A stretch of 23,408 nucleotides of DNA, from NCBI GenBank assembly GCA_012727685.1, contig JAAYGO010000262.1, positions 1 through 23,408 on the forward strand. Reading direction: 5' to 3'. Of this stretch, positions 1 through 7,183 are shown piece by piece (positions within the stretch are counted from its first letter, which is position 1; every line of letters begins with the position of its first letter). The translations under genes were made by a program, and so were the position numbers. Origin of the DNA: Bacillota bacterium (GTDB lineage: Bacteria > Bacillota > Dethiobacteria > DTU022). Below the pieces are notes generated by a model. The model was not told the DNA's origin, did no database searches, and saw only the letters and a program-made list of their open reading frames with translations.

Positions 1-50
1 CCCCTTATTCCCTTTTCTTTTCCCTTGTTCTTTCCCTTTTTCTCGTCCAT
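1..50 (-). CDS. Possible 5' end of a gene cut by the window edge
   Basis: On the minus strand an ATG at 48-50 opens a frame that stays open to the left edge and would encode a very Lys/Glu/Gly-rich start (MDEKKGKNKGKEKGIRG). The plus strand here is an almost pure C/T tract, so all three minus frames look Lys/Glu/Gly-rich and the composition proves little. There is only a poor Shine-Dalgarno (GAATTGG) and a weak AT-rich promoter-like stretch upstream (about 55-95). It could equally be non-coding. Function unknown. Confidence 0.22.
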   Translation of the reverse strand, partial: MDEKKGKNKGKEKGIR

Positions 51-146
51 ATTCCAATTCTAGCATACTTATAATTATTTTTGTACTACAAAAAATGGTA
101 AATGGTTGCCCTTTTGGGACAGCCCCGTGATTTTAGTGAAGGTGTT

Positions 147-235
147 TCCTGCTTGCAAGGAGTATGGGGGTTAACCGTAATAAACTATTACGATATTTCA
201 GCCTCCATAAACTCCTGCGTGCAAAGAGTATAGGG
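147..235. repeat. Imperfect 23-nt direct repeat, two copies
   Basis: Positions 147-169 (TCCTGCTTGCAAGGAGTATG and three more bases) and 213-235 (TCCTGCGTGCAAAGAGTATA and three more bases) match at about 20 of 23 positions, 66 bp apart. Each copy contains a short TCCT/AGGA-type inverted repeat. Nothing in the sequence ties them to a known element. Confidence 0.5.
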
Positions 236-263
236 ACTACCATATCCTGATGCGGCGCTTTAG

Positions 264-290
264 GGATCCTTCACTGCGCTCAGGATGACA
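264..290 (-). repeat. 27-bp dispersed repeat, copy 1 (inverted)
   Basis: Read on the minus strand this begins TGTCATCCTGAGCGCAGTGA and ends AGGATCC. It differs at only three positions from the copy at 20049-20075 on the plus strand. The core ATCCT...AGGAT can fold into a small hairpin whose interior has opposed GA/GA steps. Similar CATCCTGAGCG..GCGAAGGATC sequences recur in many bacterial genomes as intergenic repeats; that resemblance is from memory and was not searched. Confidence 0.6.
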
Positions 291-331
291 TTAAGGGCAC
301 CCTGGGTATTTTGACCGCTACCATTTTCATA

Positions 332-355
332 CCCCTGCTGGCGCCCCTGCTGGCG
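332..355. repeat. Exact 12-bp tandem duplication
   Basis: CCCCTGCTGGCG occurs twice head to tail (332-343 and 344-355), followed by a G-rich stretch that can pair with it. It lies between the dispersed repeat and the end of the NuoG-like gene. In the plus frame starting at 311 it would encode PLLA twice. Confidence 0.6.
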
Positions 356-395
356 GGGGCATGGGGGTTTATTCTGTATAAACGAGCTTTCATCG

Positions 396-2486
396 CTAGC
401 GCTCGCTAGCACAGCAGTCGCAGTTTGGCGCCGCCTCCTGGCGCAACGCGGCCAGATCGGCGAAACGCCAGGTTGCTCCGCAGGCGGCGGCAAGGTCACA
501 GCCCGTTTCCCAGCCCGCTTTGACCGGCGCCTTTGCCGCGGCATAGTTGCAGTGTATCCGGCCGGCGGCGCTGGTATAGGCTCCCTCTATTTCATGGGGC
601 AGCGGGGCGGGAAAGACCACGTCCGCTCCCTCGGGCACCGCATCAAAAGTGGCACACTGCACTGCGAGGAAAACGACCCCTCTTAAGGATGCGCCGGGGT
701 CCACTTTCCCGCAGGCAAAGAGCCCCTTGATCTTGCCGGAGGCAGCCGCCGCCAGAATCTTTTGCCGTTCCAGGCCTGCTTTGCCGGGCAGCGGGGCGCC
801 GTAAACGGCGGCCGCCTCTTCCCGCACCGCTGCATCGGCTACCGGCCTAATACCGGGCAGCCAATGGGGTGTGCCGCCGCTTTCCAGGATGCCGCGGGCA
901 TTGCTCGCCGCGGAAAGCATGAGCAGGTTCCTTACACCCCGCGAGAGCTGTCCGGCAGACCGGGCCAGCGCCAGCAAGGCCTGCACCGCAGCGGTATCGG
1001 CCGCCTCCCAGAACGAAGGAGCAACCACTGTATAGCTGCGCTCTGCTTTAAGCAGCTCCGCCGCCTGCCGTAAAGCCTCCGCACTCACCCCCGCCGCCGC
1101 GGCCTGCTCTTCCAGCGCCGCGCCGGAGGCACCGGAAAGGGCGGCGGCAATCGCTTGCAGCAGCGCCGCTGCTCCGGCCGGACCGGGCTCAAGGCAGACC
1201 CTTACCCAGGCATTCTCGTCTTCCGCCGCCGGGCCGACCCGGACGATGGCCGCCCGGCCAAAACGGGCCGCCTGCTGGATCGCCATCTGCACCACCGGGA
1301 TTCTCTCCGCCAGGTCCACACCAACCACCAGAATGGCCCCGGCTTGCTGCAGCTCTGCCATGGTCGGGCCCACAGCCCTGGGACCGGCGATTTCGCGGGC
1401 TGCTAAAACCGCTTCCACCCAGGCCGGTTCGCTCCCCAGGTCAATATTGTTCGTGCCCAGCACGCCGCGCGCCCACTTCTGCAGCACGTAAGCCTCTTCG
1501 TTGCTCGCTCGCCCGTCTCCGATGACAGCCAGGGCGCCCGCGCCGTAGTCTTCTTTTATTCTCAAGAAAGCCTCTGCCGTGCGCCGCAGCGCCTCCTCGT
1601 AGTCGATCTCGATCCAGTTGCCGTTCTCGCGCGCCAGGGGAACGGTGATCCGCTCCGCCTCCGGCTCCCTTACGCCAAACTTGCCCTTGCTGCAAAGCCA
1701 GGCCGCCTTTTCCCCCTCGCGGGGCACCGTGATCTTGAGCAGGCGGTCGCCGACAACCCGCCTTTCCAGGAGGCAGCCGAGGGAGCACTCGAAGCAAACC
1801 CCGGGGACCGTTTTCATCTCCCACTCCCGGCCTCCAGAGGCGCGCCCTTTTTCCAGGAGCGCCGCCACCGGGCAGACATCCACGCACTGGCCGCAAAAGA
1901 TACAGCCGGCTTCCTCCAGGCTGCACTCCCGGCCGTCCCGCGCCGCGATGACCCGGGTATTGATTCCGTTCCCTGCCAGGGAAAAGACGGCGCGGCCCAC
2001 GACAGAGCGGCAGACCTCGATGCAGCGCCCGCAGATGATGCATTTTCTTTCGTCCCGCTCGATATGCGGATTTTCATCGACGGCCGCAGACCCCGCTTCC
2101 CGCTCCAGTTGCTGCGGCAAGGCCGACTGGAGAGAATAAGCTTTCTCCTGCAGCTCGCAGGCGCCCCCCTTTTCACAGGTCAAGCAATCTTCGTATGGGT
2201 GGACCGCCAGAGCCATGGTTAAAATCTCCAGCCGCATCTCCCGCAGCAGCGGGGTATCGGTCTCAATCACCATTCCATCCCGCACCGGATTATCGCAGGC
2301 CGTGATCGGCCGGGGCAGTCCCTCCACTTCCACCAGGCACAACCGGCAGTGTCCCAAAGGCCTTAACCGGGGGTGATAGCAAAGTGTAGGAATCTGAATG
2401 CCGCTTTGCCGCGCGGCCTCCAGGATCGTCGTCCCTTCGTCCGCAAAAATCTGCTTGCCGTTAATCTTTAAACTAACATTTTTCAT
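396..2486 (-). CDS. NuoG / formate dehydrogenase alpha-like iron-sulfur subunit, Mo site degenerate
   Basis: A 696-residue electron-transfer subunit, probably cytoplasmic. Domains in order: a [2Fe-2S] ferredoxin (C36, C47, C50, C64); the NuoG His-Cys cluster motif (H96, C101, C104, C110); two CxxCxxCxxxC ferredoxin motifs (C149-C159 and C195-C205); the Fdh-type [4Fe-4S] motif (C231, C234, C238, C265); then a short molybdopterin-oxidoreductase-like domain. Where active formate dehydrogenases carry the catalytic Cys/Sec after GTNN(V/I)D, this protein reads GTNNIDLGSEP (344-354) with no Cys. Full-length Fdh alpha subunits are about 900 residues, so the C-terminal part is reduced too. It ends in a cysteine tail, CDCC. 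The start has GGGGAGGG about 11 nt upstream, and it begins 20 nt after the GltD-like gene, so the two form an operon. I infer electron relay without formate chemistry; the partner enzyme is not in the window. Confidence 0.85.
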   Translation of the reverse strand: MKNVSLKINGKQIFADEGTTILEAARQSGIQIPTLCYHPRLRPLGHCRLCLVEVEGLPRPITACDNPVRDGMVIETDTPLLREMRLEILTMALAVHPYEDCLTCEKGGACELQEKAYSLQSALPQQLEREAGSAAVDENPHIERDERKCIICGRCIEVCRSVVGRAVFSLAGNGINTRVIAARDGRECSLEEAGCIFCGQCVDVCPVAALLEKGRASGGREWEMKTVPGVCFECSLGCLLERRVVGDRLLKITVPREGEKAAWLCSKGKFGVREPEAERITVPLARENGNWIEIDYEEALRRTAEAFLRIKEDYGAGALAVIGDGRASNEEAYVLQKWARGVLGTNNIDLGSEPAWVEAVLAAREIAGPRAVGPTMAELQQAGAILVVGVDLAERIPVVQMAIQQAARFGRAAIVRVGPAAEDENAWVRVCLEPGPAGAAALLQAIAAALSGASGAALEEQAAAAGVSAEALRQAAELLKAERSYTVVAPSFWEAADTAAVQALLALARSAGQLSRGVRNLLMLSAASNARGILESGGTPHWLPGIRPVADAAVREEAAAVYGAPLPGKAGLERQKILAAAASGKIKGLFACGKVDPGASLRGVVFLAVQCATFDAVPEGADVVFPAPLPHEIEGAYTSAAGRIHCNYAAAKAPVKAGWETGCDLAAACGATWRFADLAALRQEAAPNCDCCASER

Positions 2487-2506
2487 CTATTTTGCCCTCC
2501 CCTCGG

Positions 2507-4468
2507 TTAAAATACAGCCAGGCCCAGGCGCAGGCAGCAGGCGCAGCGATCCGCTTCCCGGAGCGCTTCCGGCGGCCCCTTAAAGCCCAGCTCAGCTTCG
2601 TTGAATCCACGCAACCTTGCGGCAACGGGCAGGCTCTCCTCTTCCTGCCGTTCCCTGCCGCCCACCAGGACCGGCAGCACGGCGGGATTATAGACCCCCG
2701 CCTGCTCGAGGAACTGCTCCATCTCTCTCTCGGGGGGCAATGCCGCCTTGCCGGTGCGCAGGTAAGCGTCAATGGCCTGCGCCGCCTTGTTTGCGCTGGC
2801 GATCGCTTCGATCACCGTGCGGGCACCGAGGACGGCATCGCCCCCGGCAAAGATGCCCGGCGCGCCCGTGGCCATGGTCTTCGGGTCGGCCACAATCGTG
2901 CCCCGGCGGCTCAGCTCGATCCCGCTCTCCGGGGAAATAAAGGAAAAGTCGGCCACCTGCCCCGTTGCCGGCACGACCATATCCACATCCAGAATAAATT
3001 CCGAACCCTCCACCGGCACGGGGCGGCGCCGCCCGCTGCTGTCGGGTTCTCCCAGCGCCATGCGGATGCATTCCACCCCGGTGACCCGGCCGCCCTCAGC
3101 CAGGATGCGGGTCGGGTTCGACTGCAGGACAAACTGCACTCCTTCTTCCTCCGCGGCGACGATCTCCTCTTCATTGGCCGGCATCTCCGTCCGGGAGCGC
3201 CGGTAAATCAGGTAAACATCTTTAATCCCGAGGCGCAGCGAAGAGCGGGCGCAGTCCATGGCCACGTTCCCGCCGCCGATTACCGCCACGCTCCGCCCCA
3301 GCTCAGGGGGCTCGCCCAGGTTGATCCGCCGCAGGTACTCCACCCCCGGCATAAATCCTTGATAGCCGGCGTCTTCACCTTCCACGCCCATGCGGCCGCT
3401 TTTATGTAGGCCGGTGGCGATAAAGACGGCCTGATAGCCTTCGCGCTGCAGCTGCTCCAGGGTCAGGTCCGTTCCGATCCGGGTGTTCAGCTTGATTTCC
3501 ACCCCCAGGTCCTTAACCAGCTCAATTTCCCCGTTTAAAATATCGCGGGGGAGGCGGTAGCTGGGGATGCCCACCGCCAGCATCCCGCCGGCAACGGGCA
3601 GGGCCTCAAAGATGGTGACCTTGTAGCCCCTGCGCGCAAGCTGGTAGGCGACGGTCAGGCCGGCCGGTCCCGAGCCCACTACCGCCACCCTGGCCGCCTC
3701 GGCCTGCGGTGCCCCTGCCGCTCCGGGCAGTACCCGGGCGCCGTTATGGTCGGCGTAATCGGCCACGAAACGTTTCAAAACCCGGATCGAAAGCGGTGCA
3801 TCAACGGTCTGGCGGTTGCAATTCGCCTCGCAGGGATGGACGCAGACCCGCCCGAGCACCCCGGCCAGGGGTGTCTTCTCCCGGATAATGGCCAGGGACT
3901 CTTCGAAGAACCCTTCCTTGATGCAGCGTATATAAGAGGGTATATCAATGTGGGCCGGGCAGCCGTTGCGGCAGGGCGCCGTTAAAATCGAACGGTAGTC
4001 ATAATCCCCGGCCACAGGTCGTTCTTTTTCGAGGTAAGCAGTAAAGTGGTCCTGGAAATATTCCAGGGCATGCAGCAGCGGCAGCGGCGATGATTGGCCC
4101 AGTTCGCACAGCGAACTTTCCTTCATCACCCGGCCGATCCAGGCCAGGGAGTCAATTTCGGCGCGATTGCTCCTGCCGGCCGTGATGCGGGCGAGGCGAT
4201 CGGCGATCAGCTTGCTGCCGACACGGCAGGGGATGCAACGCCCGCATGATTCCCGCTGCACCGCCCGGAAATAGTTTTCTAATATTTCCACGACATTGAT
4301 CTCCGGATCAACCACTACCAGGCCGGACCAGCCTACAAAAACCTTCAAATCCGTTCCGCCAATCTGATCCGGCAGGTGCAGTTCTTCCAGATCGATCCGT
4401 GCCGCGTGATCCTTGTTCCGTTCATCAATGATGGTCCCGTTCCAGCTACTAAAAAGTACTTTAGCCAT
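2507..4468 (-). CDS. NuoF [4Fe-4S] domain fused to GltD-type FAD/NAD(P)H oxidoreductase
   Basis: A 653-residue fusion. Residues about 35-146 match the C-terminal SLBB and N3 [4Fe-4S] part of NuoF (ESCGRCIPC with C75, C78, C81, then C121 in SSLCELGQ). The NuoF FMN/NADH domain is absent. Residues about 150-640 are a glutamate-synthase small-subunit (GltD) type unit: N-terminal Fe-S cysteines (C166, C170, C209, C213, C217), an FAD Rossmann motif VAVVGSGPAG (261-270), an NAD(P)H Rossmann motif VAVIGGGNVAMD (394-405) and a C-terminal ATGQ/GGDA FAD region. It likely oxidises or reduces NAD(P)H at the flavin and passes electrons to the NuoG-like protein encoded 20 nt downstream. The start ATG has AGGGGAGAGAG upstream. 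No gltB large subunit is nearby, so ordinary glutamate synthesis is unlikely. Confidence 0.87.
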   Translation of the reverse strand: MAKVLFSSWNGTIIDERNKDHAARIDLEELHLPDQIGGTDLKVFVGWSGLVVVDPEINVVEILENYFRAVQRESCGRCIPCRVGSKLIADRLARITAGRSNRAEIDSLAWIGRVMKESSLCELGQSSPLPLLHALEYFQDHFTAYLEKERPVAGDYDYRSILTAPCRNGCPAHIDIPSYIRCIKEGFFEESLAIIREKTPLAGVLGRVCVHPCEANCNRQTVDAPLSIRVLKRFVADYADHNGARVLPGAAGAPQAEAARVAVVGSGPAGLTVAYQLARRGYKVTIFEALPVAGGMLAVGIPSYRLPRDILNGEIELVKDLGVEIKLNTRIGTDLTLEQLQREGYQAVFIATGLHKSGRMGVEGEDAGYQGFMPGVEYLRRINLGEPPELGRSVAVIGGGNVAMDCARSSLRLGIKDVYLIYRRSRTEMPANEEEIVAAEEEGVQFVLQSNPTRILAEGGRVTGVECIRMALGEPDSSGRRRPVPVEGSEFILDVDMVVPATGQVADFSFISPESGIELSRRGTIVADPKTMATGAPGIFAGGDAVLGARTVIEAIASANKAAQAIDAYLRTGKAALPPEREMEQFLEQAGVYNPAVLPVLVGGRERQEEESLPVAARLRGFNEAELGFKGPPEALREADRCACCLRLGLAVF

Positions 4469-4715
4469 TTTTCTCTCTCCCCTAACGGAAATTCAAATCT
4501 AAGAAGCGGTCATGGCCGCGTCACCTTTTTTGATGAGCCCCCCTTCCTCAGCCAAATTAAATTGATCACATTATTCTGAATACGAGATTCAATTAGTAAT
4601 AACTTCGCCATATTTCACAGGTAATCCTGTTTGTCTATTTTCATTTTTTTAAATTTGAGCTTTAATTTCTACTTTATGCCTGCCCAGGAAAATGGAAAGG
4701 TTTTTCTGCCAGCCT
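4469..4715 (-). promoter_or_regulatory. AT-rich leader of the redox operon, with a 14-bp inverted repeat
   Basis: This 247-bp gap is clearly richer in A/T than the genes on either side. It contains a perfect inverted repeat ACAGG-TAAT-CCTGT (4617-4630). On the minus strand that repeat lies between TAGACA and AATATG, 17 nt apart, which could be a weak promoter with an overlapping operator. Short minus frames exist (for example from the ATG about 20 nt after the repeat, 33 codons) but none has a Shine-Dalgarno, so I do not call a gene. No clear terminator for the preceding Kae1-like gene is visible. Confidence 0.35.
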
Positions 4716-5696
4716 TCAGCCGCCCCCCCGGCGGCCGGAGCGTGCCGCCAGCACCGCCAGCCCCACCGCATTATCGCCGGAAAAACGGGGTTCGGCACAA
4801 TAAAACGGCAGGGGCTCAAGCCCTTCGGCCAACCGCGCCCTGATAAAGGCGTTGGCTGCAACCCCGCCCACCGCCAGCACGGCCTGGTAGCGCCCGGCAA
4901 AGCCGGGCACTGCGCGCGCCGCTTTGCTGAGCGAATCGGCGATACAGGTTTCCACGGCCCGGGCCAGCTTCGCCCCCGGGCAGCCTCTGGCGAGAAGGCG
5001 CCGGGCATGGCTCTCCGGACCGGAAAAGCTGACCGCGCTCCCCTTGACCGCCAGCGGCAGGGTCACGGTGCCGGCTTCAGTTACCTGAGCTGCTTCCCGG
5101 GCCAGGCTCTCCAGGTGTGGCCCGGCGGGAAAGGGGAAGCCCAGGGCCACCCCGATCCGGTCAATGAACTGCCCGGCGTTCAGATCGGCGCTGCCCCCCA
5201 CCCGCTCGATCTGCAGCGCGCCGCAATTCTGCTCCTCCACGGCCAGGATCTCCGTGGTGCCTCCCGAGAGGTGCAGCACCAGGTAACGTCCCGGCGCCAG
5301 TCCGGCCGACCATAATCCGGCGGCCACGTGGCCCTCCTGGTGCGAGCGGGGCATAAAAAAAAGGCCCAGCGATTGCGCCAGGAAGAGGCCAAAGGCCTCG
5401 CTCACTTTAAAAACCGGCATATACGAGCCTTCCAGCGGCCGGGGCTGCGTGGCAGCAGCCACCCCGGCCGGGGTCGCCAGCTTTAGCCAGGAGGCGCCTT
5501 CAGCCCAGAGGCGCGGCAGGTTCTGCAGGTGGGTAAAAACCGCCTCCGATTGGCGCAGCCCCAGGCCCCCTTTGCCTACCGGCAAGGGAAGCCTTTTTTC
5601 CCACAGCAAGCGCTCCGCCTGGTCGACCAGCGCCAGGGAGGTGGTGTAGGCCGATGTATCCAGGCCAATAAATATCCGCTCAACTTTCCCTGTCAA
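4716..5696 (-). CDS. Kae1/TsaD-like paralogue (O-sialoglycoprotein endopeptidase family)
   Basis: About 326 residues of the ASKHA-fold Kae1/TsaD family. TsaD makes the t6A base of tRNA with TsaB and TsaE. The protein keeps the metal-site residues H119 and H123 (SHQEGH) and D308 (FSGDNAVG), plus LHLSGGTTEI (141-150) and GGVAANAF (277-284). The first motif differs from classical TsaD: GLDTSAYTTS replaces GIETSCDETA. It therefore looks like the shorter paralogue often found beside nusB in Peptococcaceae, rather than the main TsaD; I cannot tell whether it makes t6A. The frame is open further upstream, but that part is nusB read out of frame. I chose the TTG at 5694-5696 (AGGGAAA just before it), which overlaps the nusB end by 17 nt and indicates translational coupling. 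Confidence 0.75.
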   Translation of the reverse strand: MTGKVERIFIGLDTSAYTTSLALVDQAERLLWEKRLPLPVGKGGLGLRQSEAVFTHLQNLPRLWAEGASWLKLATPAGVAAATQPRPLEGSYMPVFKVSEAFGLFLAQSLGLFFMPRSHQEGHVAAGLWSAGLAPGRYLVLHLSGGTTEILAVEEQNCGALQIERVGGSADLNAGQFIDRIGVALGFPFPAGPHLESLAREAAQVTEAGTVTLPLAVKGSAVSFSGPESHARRLLARGCPGAKLARAVETCIADSLSKAARAVPGFAGRYQAVLAVGGVAANAFIRARLAEGLEPLPFYCAEPRFSGDNAVGLAVLAARSGRRGGG

Positions 5697-6120
5697 TTTC
5701 CCTGCCCATTTCTTTAGCAGCGGCCTCTCCCGCGGCCCGGTCCAGGACCCCGTTGATAAAGGCGACCGAGTCATCGCTGCCGCCGTATTTCTTCGCCAGC
5801 TCCAGCGCTTCGTTGATGGCCACGGCATTGGGAATATCGGGCCGGTATAAAATTTCAAAAAGGGCCAGGCGCAACAGATTGCGATCCACTGCCGGAAGGC
5901 GGTGCAGCTCCCAGTTTTTCAGGTGCTTGCAGATTACCCGGTCCAGCACTTCCCTGTATTGCAGAGTCCCCTCCACCAGCTCTTCAATAAAACGTTCTTC
6001 TTCCGGCAAAAATGTTAAGCCTTCCCGGGCATAGCGCAAGGAGGGTTGGGGTTTCGACTTTCCTACATCCACTTGAAAAAGCGCCCGAAAGGCGACCTCG
6101 CGGGCCAGACGTCGGCTCAA
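5680..6120 (-). CDS. nusB: Transcription antitermination factor NusB
   Basis: About 146 residues, the usual NusB length. The helical NusB fold signature is visible: SRRLAREVAFRALFQ at the start, then DRNLLRLALFEILY, IPNAVAINEALELAKKYG and FINGVLD. NusB binds boxA RNA with NusE (S10) and helps antitermination of rRNA operons. I chose the TTG at 6118-6120 because GGAGGGAGGTCAA precedes it; a TTG at 6147 and a GTG between them are weaker alternatives. It has its own good sigma-A-type promoter (6246-6274) and a possible attenuator in the leader. The following Kae1-like gene overlaps its end. Position after the Asp23 module matches the yqhY-nusB order of B. subtilis. Confidence 0.9.
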   Translation of the reverse strand: MSRRLAREVAFRALFQVDVGKSKPQPSLRYAREGLTFLPEEERFIEELVEGTLQYREVLDRVICKHLKNWELHRLPAVDRNLLRLALFEILYRPDIPNAVAINEALELAKKYGGSDDSVAFINGVLDRAAGEAAAKEMGREIDRES

Positions 6121-6157
6121 TTGACCTCCCTCCACCTTATAAAGCAATCAGGAATCT

Positions 6158-6211
6158 GAAAAAACACAAAGCTTGCCCCACAAGAGACGATGGCGCTCGT
6201 TACGGGCAGGC
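6158..6211 (-). terminator. Possible attenuator in the nusB leader
   Basis: On the minus strand GCCTGCCC (6204-6211) can pair with GGGCAAGC (6171-6178) with one mismatch, closing a loop of about 25 nt. A T-rich run TTTGTGTTTTTTC (6158-6170) follows immediately. It lies between the nusB promoter and the nusB start, so it would act as a leader terminator or attenuator. The large loop lowers confidence. Confidence 0.38.
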
Positions 6212-6245
6212 TTCGCCGCTCCGGTTCTTCTTATTATCCCTTAAA

Positions 6246-6274
6246 ATTATAAACCGCACGCGTAAAATGGGCAA
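6246..6274 (-). promoter_or_regulatory. Sigma-A-type promoter for nusB
   Basis: On the minus strand TTGCCC (6269-6274), a 17-nt spacer and a perfect TATAAT (6246-6251). Transcription would start near 6239 and give a leader of about 120 nt before nusB. Confidence 0.65.
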
Positions 6275-6309
6275 TCCCTGATTTAAGCGACGGCAACTCC
6301 GTAGCCGGT

Positions 6310-6510
6310 TTAATATTTTCCACCAGAGGAAAAGAGCCGCTCCAGCAATTTTTTCAAACCACCGCTTAAATCCAGACGCCAGCCGATAATAATGCCGAGG
6401 GCAACACAAAAAAAGACAAAGACAGCCCACCAGAACCCCATCGTGTACACCAGGAGGGCGAAGATCAGGCCCACCAATCCGCCCAGCACCTTGCCCCAGT
6501 GCTTGCTCAT
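6310..6510 (-). CDS. DUF2273 small membrane protein
   Basis: A 66-residue protein with two closely spaced hydrophobic segments (about residues 10-27 and 28-45) and a short basic tail. It fits the DUF2273 family, which usually sits beside Asp23 and AmaP in Gram-positive bacteria and is thought to belong to the same membrane-associated envelope module. Two adjacent ATGs are possible: 6511-6513 and 6508-6510. The second has better spacing from GGTGG. It is 52 nt after amaP. Confidence 0.8.
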   Translation of the reverse strand: MSKHWGKVLGGLVGLIFALLVYTMGFWWAVFVFFCVALGIIIGWRLDLSGGLKKLLERLFSSGGKY

Positions 6511-6562
6511 CATGGTCCACCAGTTTAAATCAGATATTGTGCCCGCCCCCTTTCAACTGCGC

Positions 6563-7102
6563 TCAGGCTCTTTTTTTTATGGGAACCTGATCCAAGACAA
6601 TGTTCTCGACCAGGACCTTGACCTCGTGGACAATAATCCCGGTAATCTCCTCCACGTAATTCTTCACATTCACCTGCAGGCCGTTAACCAGCTCCGGCAG
6701 TTGCAGGTCCGGCATCACCTTAATTCTGACCTGGATGATCAAGCCGTCAGGGGAATAGCTCACCCGCCGGCCGTTATCCTTGACACCCTGGGTCTGCTGC
6801 ACCACCCGCAGAACCATATTCTCGATGGCGGTGATGGTGATGCGAATCTCTCCGTATTCGCTGGTCTGCAAAATTGTCTCGGGCAGAGCCGGCTTCGACG
6901 GGCGCAGCCCCAGGGATAAAAACAAGACGGCAATCACGATCAAGCCTGCCCCCGCCGCCGCCAGGACAGGCCGATCCAACATTTTTACCAGGCTTGTCCC
7001 GTAATCCGGCACCAGGTTTAATCCCAGGGCCAGAGCATACAAGCCCCCTGCCGCAAACAGCAACCCCAGCAAAACCAAAACCACTCGTGCGCTTCCCTTC
7101 AT
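6563..7102 (-). CDS. amaP: Alkaline shock response membrane anchor protein AmaP
   Basis: A 179-residue protein. Two transmembrane segments (about residues 5-30 and 47-66) are joined by a short loop and followed by a soluble Asp23-like domain (about 80-175; VKDNGRRVSYSPDGLIIQVRI). In Staphylococcus aureus AmaP anchors Asp23 to the membrane; the same role is inferred here because the Asp23 gene is immediately upstream and DUF2273 immediately downstream. GGAGGG lies about 13 nt before the ATG, a longer spacing than usual, but no better in-frame start is seen. Confidence 0.85.
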   Translation of the reverse strand: MKGSARVVLVLLGLLFAAGGLYALALGLNLVPDYGTSLVKMLDRPVLAAAGAGLIVIAVLFLSLGLRPSKPALPETILQTSEYGEIRITITAIENMVLRVVQQTQGVKDNGRRVSYSPDGLIIQVRIKVMPDLQLPELVNGLQVNVKNYVEEITGIIVHEVKVLVENIVLDQVPIKKRA

Positions 7103-7183
7103 GATCTGATCCGGCCCTCCTTATTCAGTTGCATCCCTTCCCGCATGCACCCTTTGGGCTTGAGCTACGCTTGCCGCTCTCCC

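Larger units (their letters stand above)
51..395. other. Intergenic region with several small repeats
   Basis: No convincing gene lies here. The stretch holds an AT-rich part (51-110), a 23-nt imperfect direct repeat (147-169 and 213-235), one copy of a 27-bp dispersed repeat (264-290) and an exact 12-bp tandem repeat (332-355). Downstream of the redox operon on the minus strand there are C/G-rich inverted segments but no following T-run, so I cannot call a canonical terminator. A short plus-strand frame (311-409) reads as a hydrophobic peptide and is discussed as a finding. Confidence 0.6.

Noticed and set aside
2492..3409. Long plus-strand open frame opposite the GltD-type gene
   Set aside because: It is the antisense shadow of a gene with clear NuoF/GltD motifs; its His/Arg/Pro-rich translation shows no domain and it has no Shine-Dalgarno.
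5697..5858. Longer N-terminus for the Kae1-like protein
   Set aside because: The extra 54 codons are nusB read in another frame and have no similarity to the family; the overlap would be over 170 nt.
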